Shown here one piece after another: positions 47,645 through 60,661 of a DNA stretch of 64,000 bases. The position numbers and the translations under genes were made by a program. This DNA comes from Morchella semilibera (lineage: Eukaryota > Ascomycota > Pezizomycetes > Pezizales > Morchellaceae): the NCBI GenBank assembly GCA_009192285.1, contig CM018609.1:947282-1011281 (forward strand). The letters run 5' to 3'. The first letter of the stretch is position 1, and the number at the start of each line of letters is the position of its first letter. The notes beneath the pieces are model-generated. The model was not told where the DNA came from. It was given only the letters and a program-made list of their open reading frames with translations, and did no database searches.

Positions 47645-50600
47645 TACTGGAGAGGGTGAGTGAATATTGGTATAATCAGGGGGTAACGTAGCAGGAGATA
47701 TGGAAGTGGGAGGTAGATATAGCTGTCTAATAAATACTCTATTGTTCTTTAGAAATCAAACCTGCTTCACCCCCCTTTGCTTCCCGAATAGGCGCTATCA
47801 ACGCGTACGGAGATAACCCAGGCATCAAGAGACGCATTTTATGCCTCTACGAGTATATGGAGCCCGTCCCACTATTTTACTGTAAACATCTCGACTCCTC
47901 TTTGCCCTCTGTGGTGCCTTTACTGAATTGTTGGCTGGAAAATATATAAACATAACACTCTTAATTATAAAGGTCTCTGAAGTTGCATCTCTCCCGTTAA
48001 TTTGCTCTGAGCCCGGATATATATATCGTATGATTATAGATTGGGTAATAAGATAATATACAAGTAGATCGATCGCGACTTATGGCACTTTGTCGCGCAG
48101 GGGAGCTCCTGCGTCTTAGGTTGGGACGAGATCGATGGGTTATATAAATATATATACAGGGCCGGGTCTGATATATATATCCGGCCTTTATATACTTATG
48201 GGTCCGGCCAGGGTCTTGCTGGTCCTGTATGTAGGGTTGGGGATAGGAGGCTGGAGTGCGGGGGGCAGTCCACCCTAGTATAATGTAATTAAGAGAGCTG
48301 ACCGCAGGGAGAGCTCATGACCACGGTTCTACGCCGATGGGCCGGCCGCATATACACTAAAGACCGCAGTTCTGTGAAAACATATGCCGACGTCCAGTTA
48401 GCTAGCTCAACTGTGATACAACCCTTAACCAATCTTGTATAACGGACGGCATGGAGCTTATACCTGATGAATCTGGTAGTTATGTCCCCTTAAATACAGT
48501 ATCCATGGCGCTATAACTAGAGCGCCAGGATAGCTACGATTAGGTACCTATGTCACAACCTGTCCCGTTGATGTTGTATGGAGAATGATGGGGTGAGTAC
48601 TCTACCAGTGATTAAATACCAGGAAATTATACAAGATAAGGGTAGGTAGGAATCATCTACCGCCTGAATATGGTGGTTGTAGAATAGTACGTAGTGAGTT
48701 GATAGAATTATTAGAATTGGATTGTGGTAGTTGTAGTTGACTGTAGTAATCTACATTTGGAAAGAGCATATTAATCTAGAGTCCCGAGATCATCGTAATG
48801 TTACAAAACCTAGGAAGCCTTTGTATTTAAATTATATTTTAAAGATAATTTTGAAAAAATATGACCTAGTGGTACTAAATCATACACTTATTCCAAATCA
48901 CAGTTTGGCTCTCGGAACTGCCTTCTGTGAATTCAATCAGTTTCTGGGAAAAGGTGTAATTGACTCAAGGACGTTATGTTACGGATGTGGGGAGGTGATT
49001 TAGTGACCGTGAAAAGGTTGTAGGTGGGAAGTTCTCCTTTTTATAGATCCCCCGGACCGTGATCCTGGTGGCATATGGAGCTGCTTCAATCAAATAGCAA
49101 AAGAATCTCTAACAGATATTCGATTCTGGGAGACAGGCTGCATCTAATCCCTGCAAATACACATATATATAATCATGGTTCGAGGCCGGATCAAAGTCGG
49201 CCCTGAGTTCCAAATGCGGTTCTAATCTAAAAGGACCGTTAAGTCCCTCACACGTCACGGGGCCAGCCGGATCATAACACTGGAATCCAATTCTAGTTTA
49301 ATCAGCCTCGTGCCAGGAACTATAGACTCGGGAAAGCCATGATGTTCTAGTAGGAATAGGTGATTCATGTATATCGGTAGATCCATGCCGCGCCCTATTG
49401 ATGGAATGACGGCCGACTATAGCTCATCCGGCCTCTACCCCATGTATAATGGGTACGGAGGGCTATAAAGGGGGTCTAGGGCTGTTAACCTATCCCGAAG
49501 TGGCCCAACAGCGACAGAAAGGGGTACGCATGAACAGCGGGCAGTCAAGGTCGACAACTAAAGGGGAAACAAAGAGGCTTGATAGCTGGGCACAAGTCTA
49601 AAGCTAAATTATAAATACCGGTCAGAAGAACCTGTACGGGCCGGGAACATATATATATATATGCACTTACAGAATTAAGATGTGTTTGATTACTCTAGAC
49701 CTCTTCTGATAGCAAAGGATAGCAAGGGGCTCGACAATAGACTGCTACCAATAGCAGCAGATCTCGAAATATATCAGGTCTCTACTAATGGCACAAGGAC
49801 GTACCGGACCACCAAAATCAAAGCCGCATTAGTTCCCTTATGTATACGTATTTCTCTTAAGTATACGTATTTCCCTCTACATATACAATTACACTACGTA
49901 GTTCGCGATATTCTATCATACAACACCCTTACGTACCCATGGCCAAAATCTTACCCAAGTGCCTGGAAGGTTCTCATTGCCTTAAGGTGATGTCTTGAAT
50001 CAGTCGACGACGTTGATGGGTTGGGTGTGCCCGATTATTAAAATTGTTCTGTTATGATTGATTATTATATTCAAAACCGCGTGGTCGTATATATCGAGAA
50101 ATTGGTAATGCTGTACTCTACCCCACAGCGTCCGAGATATATAACAAGGCTTTTGCACTGCCTCCTTCCTCATATGCGCAAGTACGTCAGACTAATATCT
50201 TAAGCGGGTCTATCCCCTTAATTAAGCACCTGCATATTCAGACGTCCAACGCCAGGTGGTGTACTATACTGTGCATCACTCTAGATAGGAGTTCTTGGCG
50301 CAGAGTAGGACCTGGGATGGGAATGATCGCGAGAGCAATATATTGAACTATTCTATTCTCTGTCCATTTGTGCATAGGGACGACGGCCTGGAGGTGCACC
50401 CCTAGCTAGTCGGAGAGCGCAAAACCCCACTCTATTCATGCATATATGACAGTGCGCGCGCTGTATTCAAACTCACAACAGACATCAGACTCTTCAAGTA
50501 CCATTATGGAGGGAAAACCTTTCTTTCACTAAGGCCTTCACCTAGCAGCATAGCCAGAAAAGAGCCCCAAGTTTTCAAGGCCTATATATACGAGAGAAGA

Positions 50601-53600
50601 ACACCGATGAAGGAAACTTAACGGCAGGTGTGCTTAAGACGACGGCTGGGTCGTTCAAAGATCGCACTTTGGTATCCAGAGTAAATGAGTGGAGAAATAT
50701 GGCGGTGTGGCTTATGCTGCTATGCCCGTACATGTTTTACTGGCGAATAGGCTCCTCCACGTTCTGGATGATCACCTACAATAGATACGTATACTATAGT
50801 ACAGCATGTGGTAAAATTATTTGGAATCTTGCTTGTCTACCCGCTATTACTAAACCCCTATTTCTATAGTAATTATACCACATATATATATATATTACTG
50901 TCTCCGAGTCCCCCAAAGAGGGCTGAATGCATGTATGTAAATAATCCTCCCTAAGAGCCCTAAGCGTATGTATCTGTACCTGGGAGTGCCTGGGAACTGC
51001 TGTACTGTGCCCCGCATGGGACATGGCAAGAGATGACAATGAGACTAAGGACCTAAGTCAAGGTATTGCCAATAAACACGATGCTAGAATATGATGTACA
51101 TACAGAATAGAGCCTATTACGTGGAGAAAGAGCAGTTTCATTTAGTAGACTCCATGTTCTACAGTACGAACCCCGATGATCGATCTCTAAACTTTTACCC
51201 TGGCAGCCGACATCTCGCCGCCGCTCCTTAAGCTAGGTGACCTCTGCAAATGTCAATTGTAGGCGCCCGCGATAAAGAGAGCTAGAGCTCTCTGTAAAAT
51301 TGTTCGTTTGCGCCCTATTTGGCTTGAACCTGTAATATAAATCCTAAAAACATATGTAGTATTTGGCCAAATTGGTATGGTCAAGTTAATAATGCTCCTC
51401 AAACATCCGAGTTTGACTCTTCATACCAGCGTAGGGCACAGGAGCGATTTTTTGGGCCTGTGCCTGCATAGGCTCTTGACGGGTAAAATGAACCGAGATG
51501 CACCTGACGTGCGTGCAATGATAAAACCCGTTGGATTGATCTGTTGGTACGGGGAAGTCTTCAGGGCGTCCTTGACATGCAATCCATCCCTTGGCTCCTA
51601 CAGAAAGAGATTTACTTTGACTAAATAGGTGCTGCACGCAAATTCGAGAAAAAGCACGAAACAAGGCAAAAGAGTGGGGTGGGAAGCCATGTATATAGGT
51701 GGGACAGAAAAAGCAAAGCAATAGTTTCCCTGCTGGGTAGGTACCTATTGCGTGAGAGGGCAAAGGGGATGGATGGGTGTGTCAGCCTGGGTGGACCTTG
51801 AATTTTTTATATGGGGATGGGGAAGGTCTACCGTTAGGCTAGAAAATAGTACCATTATGGGAGTAGATCTTCTAATTTCTACAAATTGATTCGTTGTTGT
51901 TGGGATCCGGAGGTTACACACCTGCCCATCATAGTTTTTTGAGCTTATGCATATATATATATCTACTTTGGTAATTATTGTCGGGGGCCGAGTCAGCCAC
52001 GAAGTATCGCTCGCCGGTGCCTCTTCCCCGGCATGGACATGATAAACGAGCCAAGATCTTGTGACCCAAGATTCTAGCCCTGCACAGAGATCGAGTTGGT
52101 GGGTATTCGCGGTACTTCTGTGTGTTGGGTCACGTCAATATATAGATTTACCCTATTCTGAATTCATAGCCTTGGCGGGCTTTTTCGAAGCTCTATGAAA
52201 CTAGTGCGAGTACACTTGTAGTACATAATTGGGACTGTAACACTTAACACCGAAATATAGCAATGGGGAGATCTGTTATAAAAGGTAAGAAAGAGAAACG
52301 AACTCAGTCTCGGTCTGTGTGATAAATGTTTATCATAATGTCATCGATAAAGCTTAAGTAAAAAAAAAAAAAAAAGAGGAAGAAAAGAAAAAGAAAAGAA
52401 AAGAGGAGAGGAGAAGCCACTCATTCGGAGAGTTGAACGAGAGAAAAGGATGACAGGGTTCTCCATGCAAGGCTCCCGGAAAAATGTAGGTGGTAGTTCG
52501 CTTGTCTGTACGGATTGATTCATTTTTCGCCATTTGCATTACGAGTTTACTGTACACGATTGTGTCAAAATTCTGATGAAAGATAGGCACTCCCTATGTA
52601 GCTGCTATAAGACTCACTTCTGAAAGCTAGGGAATTCTTTATAGTTGAACGAAGTTTTGATAACTACATGTAGGTAGTACCTAAATTGAAAACTCCTTTT
52701 CATAGTATAGTAGGTGGGGTAGCCATGGCTAGTTATCTGTAGCGAACTTGAAGACCCTAGGCCTACCAGCCTCTGTACGTACGTGTACGTGCCCCCACTC
52801 GTGGGGCTATTCTGTAGTGGGTGATTGACCTCATGATGATAACAGAGATATATGTAGCGGCTCAAATATATATCATAAAAGTTGGAGCGTTGCACGTGCA
52901 TAGGTCTTAAATAAGATCCTGGTAAGTCGAAGGATTCTCTAAAGTACGAGCAAAAATTGTGCTTTTCACAAACGGGAATGTTGTCTAGCGCCCGGGCTTT
53001 GCGCCCCGGATTTTGCGGTAGTGAACGGCATATAGTGATCTCTTCCCTATTTAATAAATAGAGGGATTCTGCAACGCCCGGTATCGACTGTGCGGGATCT
53101 TTTTCAGGTTGTTGCCATGGATATCTGTGACTGGATCACAACCAGATGCCGGAAATCAATGGTGGAGGTTAAAGGTTCTGTTATGATAGCGGAGATGTCG
53201 GAAGATTTTTAAGGGCTCTACCATGACAACAGCTGACTTGGCACAATAGCGATCCTAAACAGCAGAAACTCATTTGACAACTGCCCGCTTGTTGCACTTC
53301 GGGGAACTGCACTACCTGAGTCACCGATAGCTAACGGAAGTTGCAGAATCGCTCTATTCAGACGATAATACTCCGACATATCTGGAACCTCCCTCTCCAA
53401 CCCATTGCTACATATATAGGCAGCTTCCTTCTCACTAGAACAGATATTGATTGGTTGATATTTGGTCAGTAGGACCGGTTGAAGAGGCAAAGAGCTAGAG
53501 GCTAGTTACAACGACAATATTTCCCTTCTTGGGTTGAGTTGTCCCGCTGAGCGGGGTGTTCCGGTGGAGGGGGCGTGTATGCATGTCCTAGCAAGTGGAC

Positions 53601-53738
53601 TGGTTAGGTTGCATGCCGTGCAAGGTACTAACTGCTATAGCGGGGACGCGTTCTATTATTCGCCCAAAGGACATTTTAAGTAAATAATCAGATTGGTCCC
53701 AGTAGCTAGCGCCGGCTTTAGCATTGTTCATGCATATA

Positions 53739-53901
53739 CCGCAGAATCTCAGGAATAACGGGTCGGATATTAGACTTTGGATTGGTCAAATGCCTGTTGA
53801 GCCTCAATCTGACAAAGCCAGAGCGTAACTTTTAGCTGTCTTGACCAATAGGTAAGTGGTATTCCAGCCCAGTCCGATTCGTTATTCCTGAGATTCTGCG
53901 G
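53739..53901. mobile_element. MITE, TA-flanked, 163 bp
   Basis: Perfect 22-bp terminal inverted repeats (CCGCAGAATCTCAGGAATAA...) with TA on both sides (53737-53738, 53902-53903). Weaker matching continues inward (TCGGA words), and a second inner pair GATTGGTCAA/TTGACCAAT lies further inside. Tc1/mariner-type insertion; non-coding. Confidence 0.85.
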
Positions 53902-55317
53902 TATTCTCTTTAGCCTCTCATCCTATCTACAATTACTAAAATGACCGGGGAATATATCCACATGCATCTTTAGCGAATTTACTGCGTCTGATATGCCCTG
54001 GTGATCATGGGAGCTGTAGTTTTGGGGCTCCCTGCATTTGATAATACCGTTCCCTGGATCAAGGCTAAAGATCTAGCTTTTGCAATTTCCCTTGCTGAAT
54101 TTCCTTGACACGATATGTTTCTAGATCCTCATCGGCCGTTGGACTTTCCTTCCAGACAACCACATCACTAAATCTAAGGATTCACGAAACTGTAACTCAC
54201 TAGTATGGGTAGGCTCTTAATCCTTAGTATTTTGAAAACCCACATTTGAGAATTAGGTAGCAAAGAGCCTACGTTCAAACCCGACATGTTAGTTACTACT
54301 TTACCTAGGTGGTGCAACTCGTGGGTGCCGGGATTAACGCAGCTTGCCGACAAGTGCGCTATATACCGTAACGTGCGCGAAAGTCCGGAAGCGAGCCTGT
54401 TCAAGAGGTACTAGGCGCCGAAGGCTGTGCTTTTAGATCTGGCAGATGGTGGTGTGGGGATTGCGATCATAAGAAAAAATATCTTGGTAAGGGAGGGTAC
54501 AATGGAATATGACAGAGAGGAGGAGGGGTTTTTTTTTTAATCCTTGTGTATGTATATATGTACTATACAAGCGGTCGTGGTTGCTTTGCCAAGGGGCTTA
54601 ATCACAGTACCGTTGCACCCTCATCTGCTCAATCTGGCGCCTGATTGGCGCCTTATTGCTCTTGTACCGGACGTGCGCATATATATTACATACTTCTTAG
54701 GTCCCTCCGGTATTCTCCACAAAAAAGGACCCACAAAAAGAATATCATGAACAATCTTCTTGGGTTAGCCTAGTGCCGCATTCTTAGAATATGGTGTTTC
54801 GATCCATCGCGTATAGTTATAGGCGTCCGTAGCTGCCATCGGCGTCCCGGCGGGACGCAGGCCTTAGGACGGTGATCATGAATCGAGACGTATGATAGGA
54901 TTATGGGTACTTTATAGACATTGAAGCTCGCATAACCGTATCAGAACAGAGATTAGAAATCCCTTTAGAACGAATCCACAGTTTGGACCAGGGGAATGAC
55001 CAGATATGAATGAAACACACTCAGGAGGTGTGTATCCATAACTCATATTCTACAGGTATGATCGCCGCCGATGTACATGTACGTACCTCCGTTGGTAGGG
55101 AATTATATATAAATGGTATGCTCATACCAACCCATCTGGCAAAATCACATAGTTGAGCACAACTCATAATCTACTCTACTGATTTATTCATTGTACCGCC
55201 TGGGGTTGCACACCTAATTGATATATAGCATCTCGGTGAGTTTACATGATAGTCTCACGCAGCACATTGGAGGAAGACTAAAACTAGATACCGAAGCGTG
55301 GAAAGGGACGGGAGAGA

Positions 55318-55955
55318 ATGAAAGATATTAGCTATATTTCCGACTGCAAGGATTGTAATAAACACACTGATATAAAGCTTGCTCGGTATTTCCTCGGGAG
55401 AATCAAGTAACCTACGCCTAGGAAATGGATGCTGATAATTGTTTTGTAGCAATCATGCCAAGCGGGCTCACATCATGCATCTGCAATGCGAGAGATGTGG
55501 AAACCGCTTCGGTGGGACCTTTGAACTTCGGCGCCATCAGTCAAATACTGTCTGCAAGCCAAGGAAATTTATAAAGGTTCCACAATATGTAATTGATCAC
55601 GGCTTGAGGGTTAGTAGCTGCTCAAACATCAGTGAGCTTAATCAGGCAATGAATTTTGGCCCTGAAAATTTGAAGTTTTACGATGCAAATAATAAAGTAG
55701 ATAGTAAGTTCGCGTTTCTAGCTGACTGTTATATATTGTTTGTTTACTAAGCTAGTATACGTTCTAGACATCATTATATGGATCGCTTGTGAATTGGTGA
55801 AAGACATTAGGGAACCAATTATAGACTTGGGATATAACACACCAGAGGCCATAATTTGGGCATATTCCCAAAGGCAGCTGTTGCAGGACTTAGAGGTGAT
55901 TCCACACCCAGATACTCAGCCGAAATGGGGGATTTTACTGACAAGTCCGCAATAG
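55318..55955 (+). CDS. solitary zinc-finger protein, paralogue of the kinase tail at 60924-62664
   Basis: Exons 55318-55406, 55450-55703 and 55768-55955 give 176 residues, ATG to stop, all phases consistent. Residues 10-34 contain C-x2-C-x2-H (CKDCNKH), followed by a C2HC finger, CERCGNRFGGTFELRRH plus a distal Cys. A module KVPQYVIDHGLRV...SNISELNQAM...KFYD comes next. The kinase gene has the same order: CPYCTSH, CMCGKRF with ELADH, AVPQYVLDF and MEELRNVMF with KAYD. Both introns fall at equivalent points with the same phase (phase 2 after LGRI/LLEI; phase 1 after the final Asp). Its third exon differs from the kinase's and adds about 60 residues (IIIWIACELVKDIREPIIDL). No kinase domain lies upstream. 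It may bind nucleic acid or protein; function unknown. Confidence 0.65.
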
Positions 55956-56438
55956 GGTGATATCGTGCTAGAATGAATTCGTTAGGATAGATTGAAAGAC
56001 GTTAGAGCCCGGGGGTCAGGTTTGGTGAAAGCTAGATGGTCTGTAGTTGGAGTACTTATATGCTTGGGGGTGCCTAGCTAGAACTGCTTGGCGCCAAGGC
56101 TCATAGAGCAAGGCGGGAAGGTTAGAGCATTGGTCAGTATAATAAAGCTACATGTAGCTATATTCGAGTTATATCATGCTCCGACTTTATTTTCTCCTCC
56201 TATCTAGTTAGTTATTAATTCAAACTTGCGTGCTCCACAAATTGCAAACGTCAGCTACGGAATTGATTTCTCCGTTTAGTAAATCCTGTATCTTGAATAG
56301 CCTAGCCGTAACTAATTTGATAGCCTCATGATGGGCTATGTTGTAATTTCAATAACTAACTACGTGTGAAACATATTTACTGAGCGTAGTATCAGGAGAC
56401 TTTCTGTAATTTGTTTTCCCTTCAAAGTACCCTTAGGG

Positions 56439-56817
56439 TAGTGTTGGGCACAAGCCGAGCTAGTTCGAGCTTTGGGCTCGAGCTTTAGGCTCGGACACCT
56501 CGAGTTCTCCTTCCCCACGAGTCCAAGCCAGCTCGAGCTAATACAGGAAAAGCTCGAGCTAAAGCTCGAGCGATCCAACCTATTAGTAATGGATTGATAT
56601 TGGCAAAATTATAAATATAGCAAGGATAGATCCTCTTAGAATCACCTAAAAACGAAATATATATCGATATGGCGATCTTGAGCTACATCTTTGAGAGCTC
56701 GAGCCAAAGCTCGAGCTATATCCCTGAGCCCAAACATATCAAGCCTTTCTCCCCACAACCCGGGCCAGCTCGAGCTTTAGGCCAGGCTCGTCTCGAATAG
56801 GCTCGTGCCCAACACTA
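56439..56817. mobile_element. hAT-like MITE, 379 bp, with 8-bp target duplication
   Basis: Exact 13-bp termini TAGTGTTGGGCAC/GTGCCCAACACTA are bounded on both sides by the 8-bp duplication CCTTAGGG (56431-56438 and 56818-56825), the size made by hAT transposases. The subterminal and internal DNA repeats the word AGCTCGAGC about eight times in both orientations. It has no coding capacity. The exact duplication suggests a fairly recent insertion. Confidence 0.88.
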
Positions 56818-57706
56818 CCTTAGGGTGAACAAGAGGTTCGGGATAGGCGTAAGATGGACGTACCTGGGGGTAACAGCTGGAACGGGCTATGTGCAGGTTA
56901 GCTGGATAGCAGTATTTAGTCAAGCACAACAGCCCGTTTTGGTTCACACCTGGTTACAAACTTAGGAATGTTCCCTTTCTAACTATACAGTTAGGGCTAG
57001 GGCTATATTCACGACATTGGCTGTTGATTGATTGATACTCCATACAACGACAGTAGCTGTTAAGTGTTATCGGGCTAGACAATCCCTATGGTACATACAT
57101 TTGGCCCGCCAAGGTTGGTTAGGTTAAACACTCCCGTCGTTTAAAGTGCCCATCTGTGGTTTAAAGTGGTCAGTTGTGGTTTAGCTGGGGCAAAAGGATG
57201 AGATAGCTATATATATATAGCAAGATAATAAATCAGTCGGTATTGAGAATACGTAGGGATGAGAAATTAGCAGGCCTTTTGCAAGATATACGACTGCCCG
57301 AGTTCGACAGGCGTTACTTCGAGATTTGAAAGAGACGAGAGCCTAATGGATAAGTCGATCCGACAAACTGGCAAACTGGGCGCAGGTTGTGGCGGTGGAC
57401 TCGAGCTGGAGGAGCGGGGGGAAGTGCTCAGGTGGGTGGGAACGCGTTATAATGTTAGCCGTTCTTCGAACACCTAGCAAACGCCTGGTCATGTCCATAT
57501 CATCCTACCTAGATAAATCTATCAGACTATGCCGGGAGATTGTATTATTTACTCAGGTGTCAAGGAGCATTTGAATTAGTGTACTTATTACTGTGGTGGG
57601 CTCGGCAGGGCTGCTACGGGTTATCTTGTTTTTTCCCCTTTCCCTTTTCTTTTGCTTGATTCATTCATTACGTATAGAGCCGTATGTCAACAATGCTCCG
57701 GATGTA

Positions 57707-57815
57707 CAGCGGTAGGTAATAAGTAATGGAACACAGTGATGCCTGTTTTGGTAAAATGCCATCAACATCTGGTGCCTGTGTCTCAGGGCGTTCCATCACT
57801 TATTACCTGTCGTTG
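57707..57815. mobile_element. MITE, TA-flanked, 109 bp
   Basis: Terminal inverted repeats CAGCGGTAGGTAATAAGTAA and (right, reverse complement) CAACGACAGGTAATAAGTGA, followed by TGGAAC in both. TA lies at each border (57705-57706, 57816-57817). Non-coding. Confidence 0.75.
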
Positions 57816-59167
57816 TACTCGGAGGCAGAGAGGCTACAGGTCTAATTATATAAAAAAAGGCTATGTAGGTTTGGTGCAATGATTAATTAGCAATCTGGAA
57901 TTTTAAGCCTAGGACCTTTTCACAAACCAGACTTGACGGTGAGGTACTTGAGAGTAAGGGCCTAAGTTGCTAGCACAACTTATACATCGCGGCTTACTTT
58001 TGCATCAATTGTGTAAAGCCTGTTTCTTGAGTATATCCATGATAGATTTGTAGCTCTAGACATCAAACATATCAATTCTATAGTACTCTGAAAGGGCTCC
58101 AGAATAATTCGCGGCCTAGACAGCCTTCTGGCTACAAGTGGGTCTTCTGGTAAAGAGAGGGATTCACATTGATGGGCGACCTTCCATACTTAATTGAGCA
58201 TGTTTTCTACCTAGTTTCTGGTACACTGTGAGCGGGTTTAGAGGGTGAATCTCAAAACCCTAATCCTAATCCCATATCAACTTCCAAACAAAAGGCATAT
58301 TGTACAAAACACGCCGCTAAGACCCCCGACCACATACTATTGGTGGCGGTCGCATGATCTAAGTCAATCATTACATAGCCGAAAGGGTGTACGTGTCTGT
58401 TTCTAGTGCCTCCTGGGTCAAGTGGCTCGCATCGGTAGCGCGATGCTCGATTTTTTTTACTCGAGGGTAGAGGGGCCCGGGACCTGGCATTGAACTAAAA
58501 GTGTCAACGGTTTTCGATATTGAATGCTTGCCAGAGGTAAGGTTTAGTGTTGTGAAAGAAAGCAACACTACTCAAACCCATAGTAGGATCTTGGTCCAAT
58601 GGCAGGGATCGTTGTCTCACAGGGTGTTTGTTCCCTTTTCGGTGTTTACTTTTGTCGCTGGGTTTGGGATCTCGCGGGTATCCGACTGTCTCTCTTCAAT
58701 TTCTCAAGGAGGTGGAGCAGGGTTGGGTATAATACTGTTCCACTTCGGCAGGTCTTGGCACTTTTTACATACAAAAATAGCTATATAGGTAAAAGGCACC
58801 ACTAATAACTTTTTAGCCAGAGAAGATATCAAGAATCTATGAGATGAAAATCTTTATCATACCAATACCTACAATTTCTGTCACCTTTAAGCTACGCCGC
58901 ACCATACCAATATAGAACAGTTAAATATACTTATGTATTATACCGAATATAAAGTCCCAGGCACAGCCATTAACTATACTCGGAAGCAACACCTATTACA
59001 ACCTTATCTAACCTCTTGTCAGCATTTTATGGGATCGATAGTTACGACACAGTGCCTAGTACCTTAGGCAAGAAATCCGGCAAAGAATGTTCGAAATATT
59101 GACTCTGGCAGCGAATATAATTCTTGTCATATCTTGTAGTACGGGAGGGAATTTAATAGCCCTTCTA

Positions 59168-59358
59168 TCCCTTGGACGGATGAAAGTTGTCAAATTCGCG
59201 ACCTGGACCGTGCATCACTTAGTAGGGGAGTTATATTGCTTGTTATGGTGAATAGCAACAAACGAACCAAACAAGAATTTCCAACAGTTACCACACGAGG
59301 TTAATATTAGCTGAAAGCGGTAGGTCGCGAATTTGACAAGTTTTATCCGTCCAAGGGA
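59168..59358. mobile_element. MITE, TA-flanked, 191 bp
   Basis: Long inverted ends of about 38 bp: TCCCTTGGACGGATGAAAGT then TGTCAAATTCGCGACCT, with two or three mismatches in the right copy. TA lies on both sides (59166-59167, 59359-59360). Non-coding. Confidence 0.85.
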
Positions 59359-60661
59359 TAACAATAATAGCCTTGGCAAACAACAATAATGACATAATAT
59401 AAGAGTGGTCTAGACCTTGCCACAATTATTACATGGGAGGATATATTTTCCCCGGCTCGCAATGATAATCTCAATAAAGAAAGTCCTGAAACGGCCGAGT
59501 GATATATCATGACCGGCATTGCTGGACAAACTTTGCCCTCCTACCTCCATAGGTGGGGTCCTTTGGGGGCACTGATGTATAGCTAGGCTTAGGGTGCTAA
59601 TACGCGCCACAGATGCTTGCAATGTGTATATAGGTCGTGTGGCTGCTTAAGCGGGTTCCGTAGGTGGTGCATTGCATTCGGGAGGCTGCAAGAGGACAGG
59701 GTATTGGTAGATCTCTCCAATGGAGACTAGCTGGTAGGTTATTAATATCGTCTGTTGTGTAGGATATACTTGGGCCCCGAGGCCTCAAAGCTCTGCTGGC
59801 CGTGGTGGTTGAAGGGTATTGACAGATGTGAATTTAAGGTAAGGGATCTTGGGTGAGCTTTTTATATTGGTTCGAAGAACTTCAATTCAATCTGGGGAGT
59901 CGGGTTCTCTTCTAGCTTCTTTTCTGGAAAGTTCCGGAATCTTTCCAATGTCTTCTAGATACTAGCTATTATTGATTCGATCAGTGGGTATGCTTTAGCT
60001 GGGCATTTTGCGGATAATGGGGTGCGTGGGTTGGATCAGGTCCCAGCCGGGACCGGTTATAGTGCGGTGATATTTCCCGTGCGCACATATGTGACTGCCT
60101 TATATGGGTATAAGGAACCCAAGTATGATAGGTTAAAGAACTCCCGTACTAGGTCCTTATACTCTACTTATCAAATTCAAAATACAAAACACATGCTCTT
60201 TCCATCCTTTCCGGCTCTGAAGAAAGAGTCTTGGCGTCGTTATCAGGCCTATAACGTGCCTTTATCAGGTTCTTGGGCGTTAGTGGACCTAGTCCCAGTG
60301 TTATTTCCATTTGTATTTACTCTTCCACGTTCCTACCGAGTCTATAGCAACGTCTTTGCCTGTCTTATAGCTGGCTATACAAGTCTTGGACCTGGTCCTC
60401 TGGGAGGCGACAGGTACGGGGGGTGGGGGCGGCGTCTCAGCACGGGGCTGGCTCTTGTTGCAATAACGTGCCGGTCCCCCGGCACCGTCCTAATGAGAAG
60501 GTTGGGTTTAAGACTTCCGGAGCCAGACTTAACTACCAGCCGTGCTCAATATCTGTATGCGCCTATAACTACCCTATATGTTCGGCGCTACACTCAAAGA
60601 GAGCAATGTTTATACTACGAAACTTGTCACTGAGTTAAGTAGGGATGCGCAGGAATCATGG

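Larger units (their letters stand above)
46608..55317. other. gene desert (8.7 kb)
   Basis: No convincing gene and no RNA gene recognised. Open stretches up to about 100 codons (for example 46867-47169, 49682-49990) have no recognised homology. Contents include a tandem repeat (47595-47644), a twofold GTATACGTATTTC direct repeat near 49842-49872, frequent TATATA runs, a GCGTCCCGGCGGGACGC dyad near 54842 and one MITE. Confidence 0.5.

Noticed and set aside
46608-55317. Hidden LTR elements or large transposon genes in the gene desert
   Set aside because: No long terminal repeats, reverse-transcriptase, integrase or transposase motifs could be seen in any frame; only short non-coding elements are supported.
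60022-60633. 203-codon open frame
   Set aside because: It has no ATG near its start, no recognised motif and irregular composition; it overlaps no transcript signal.
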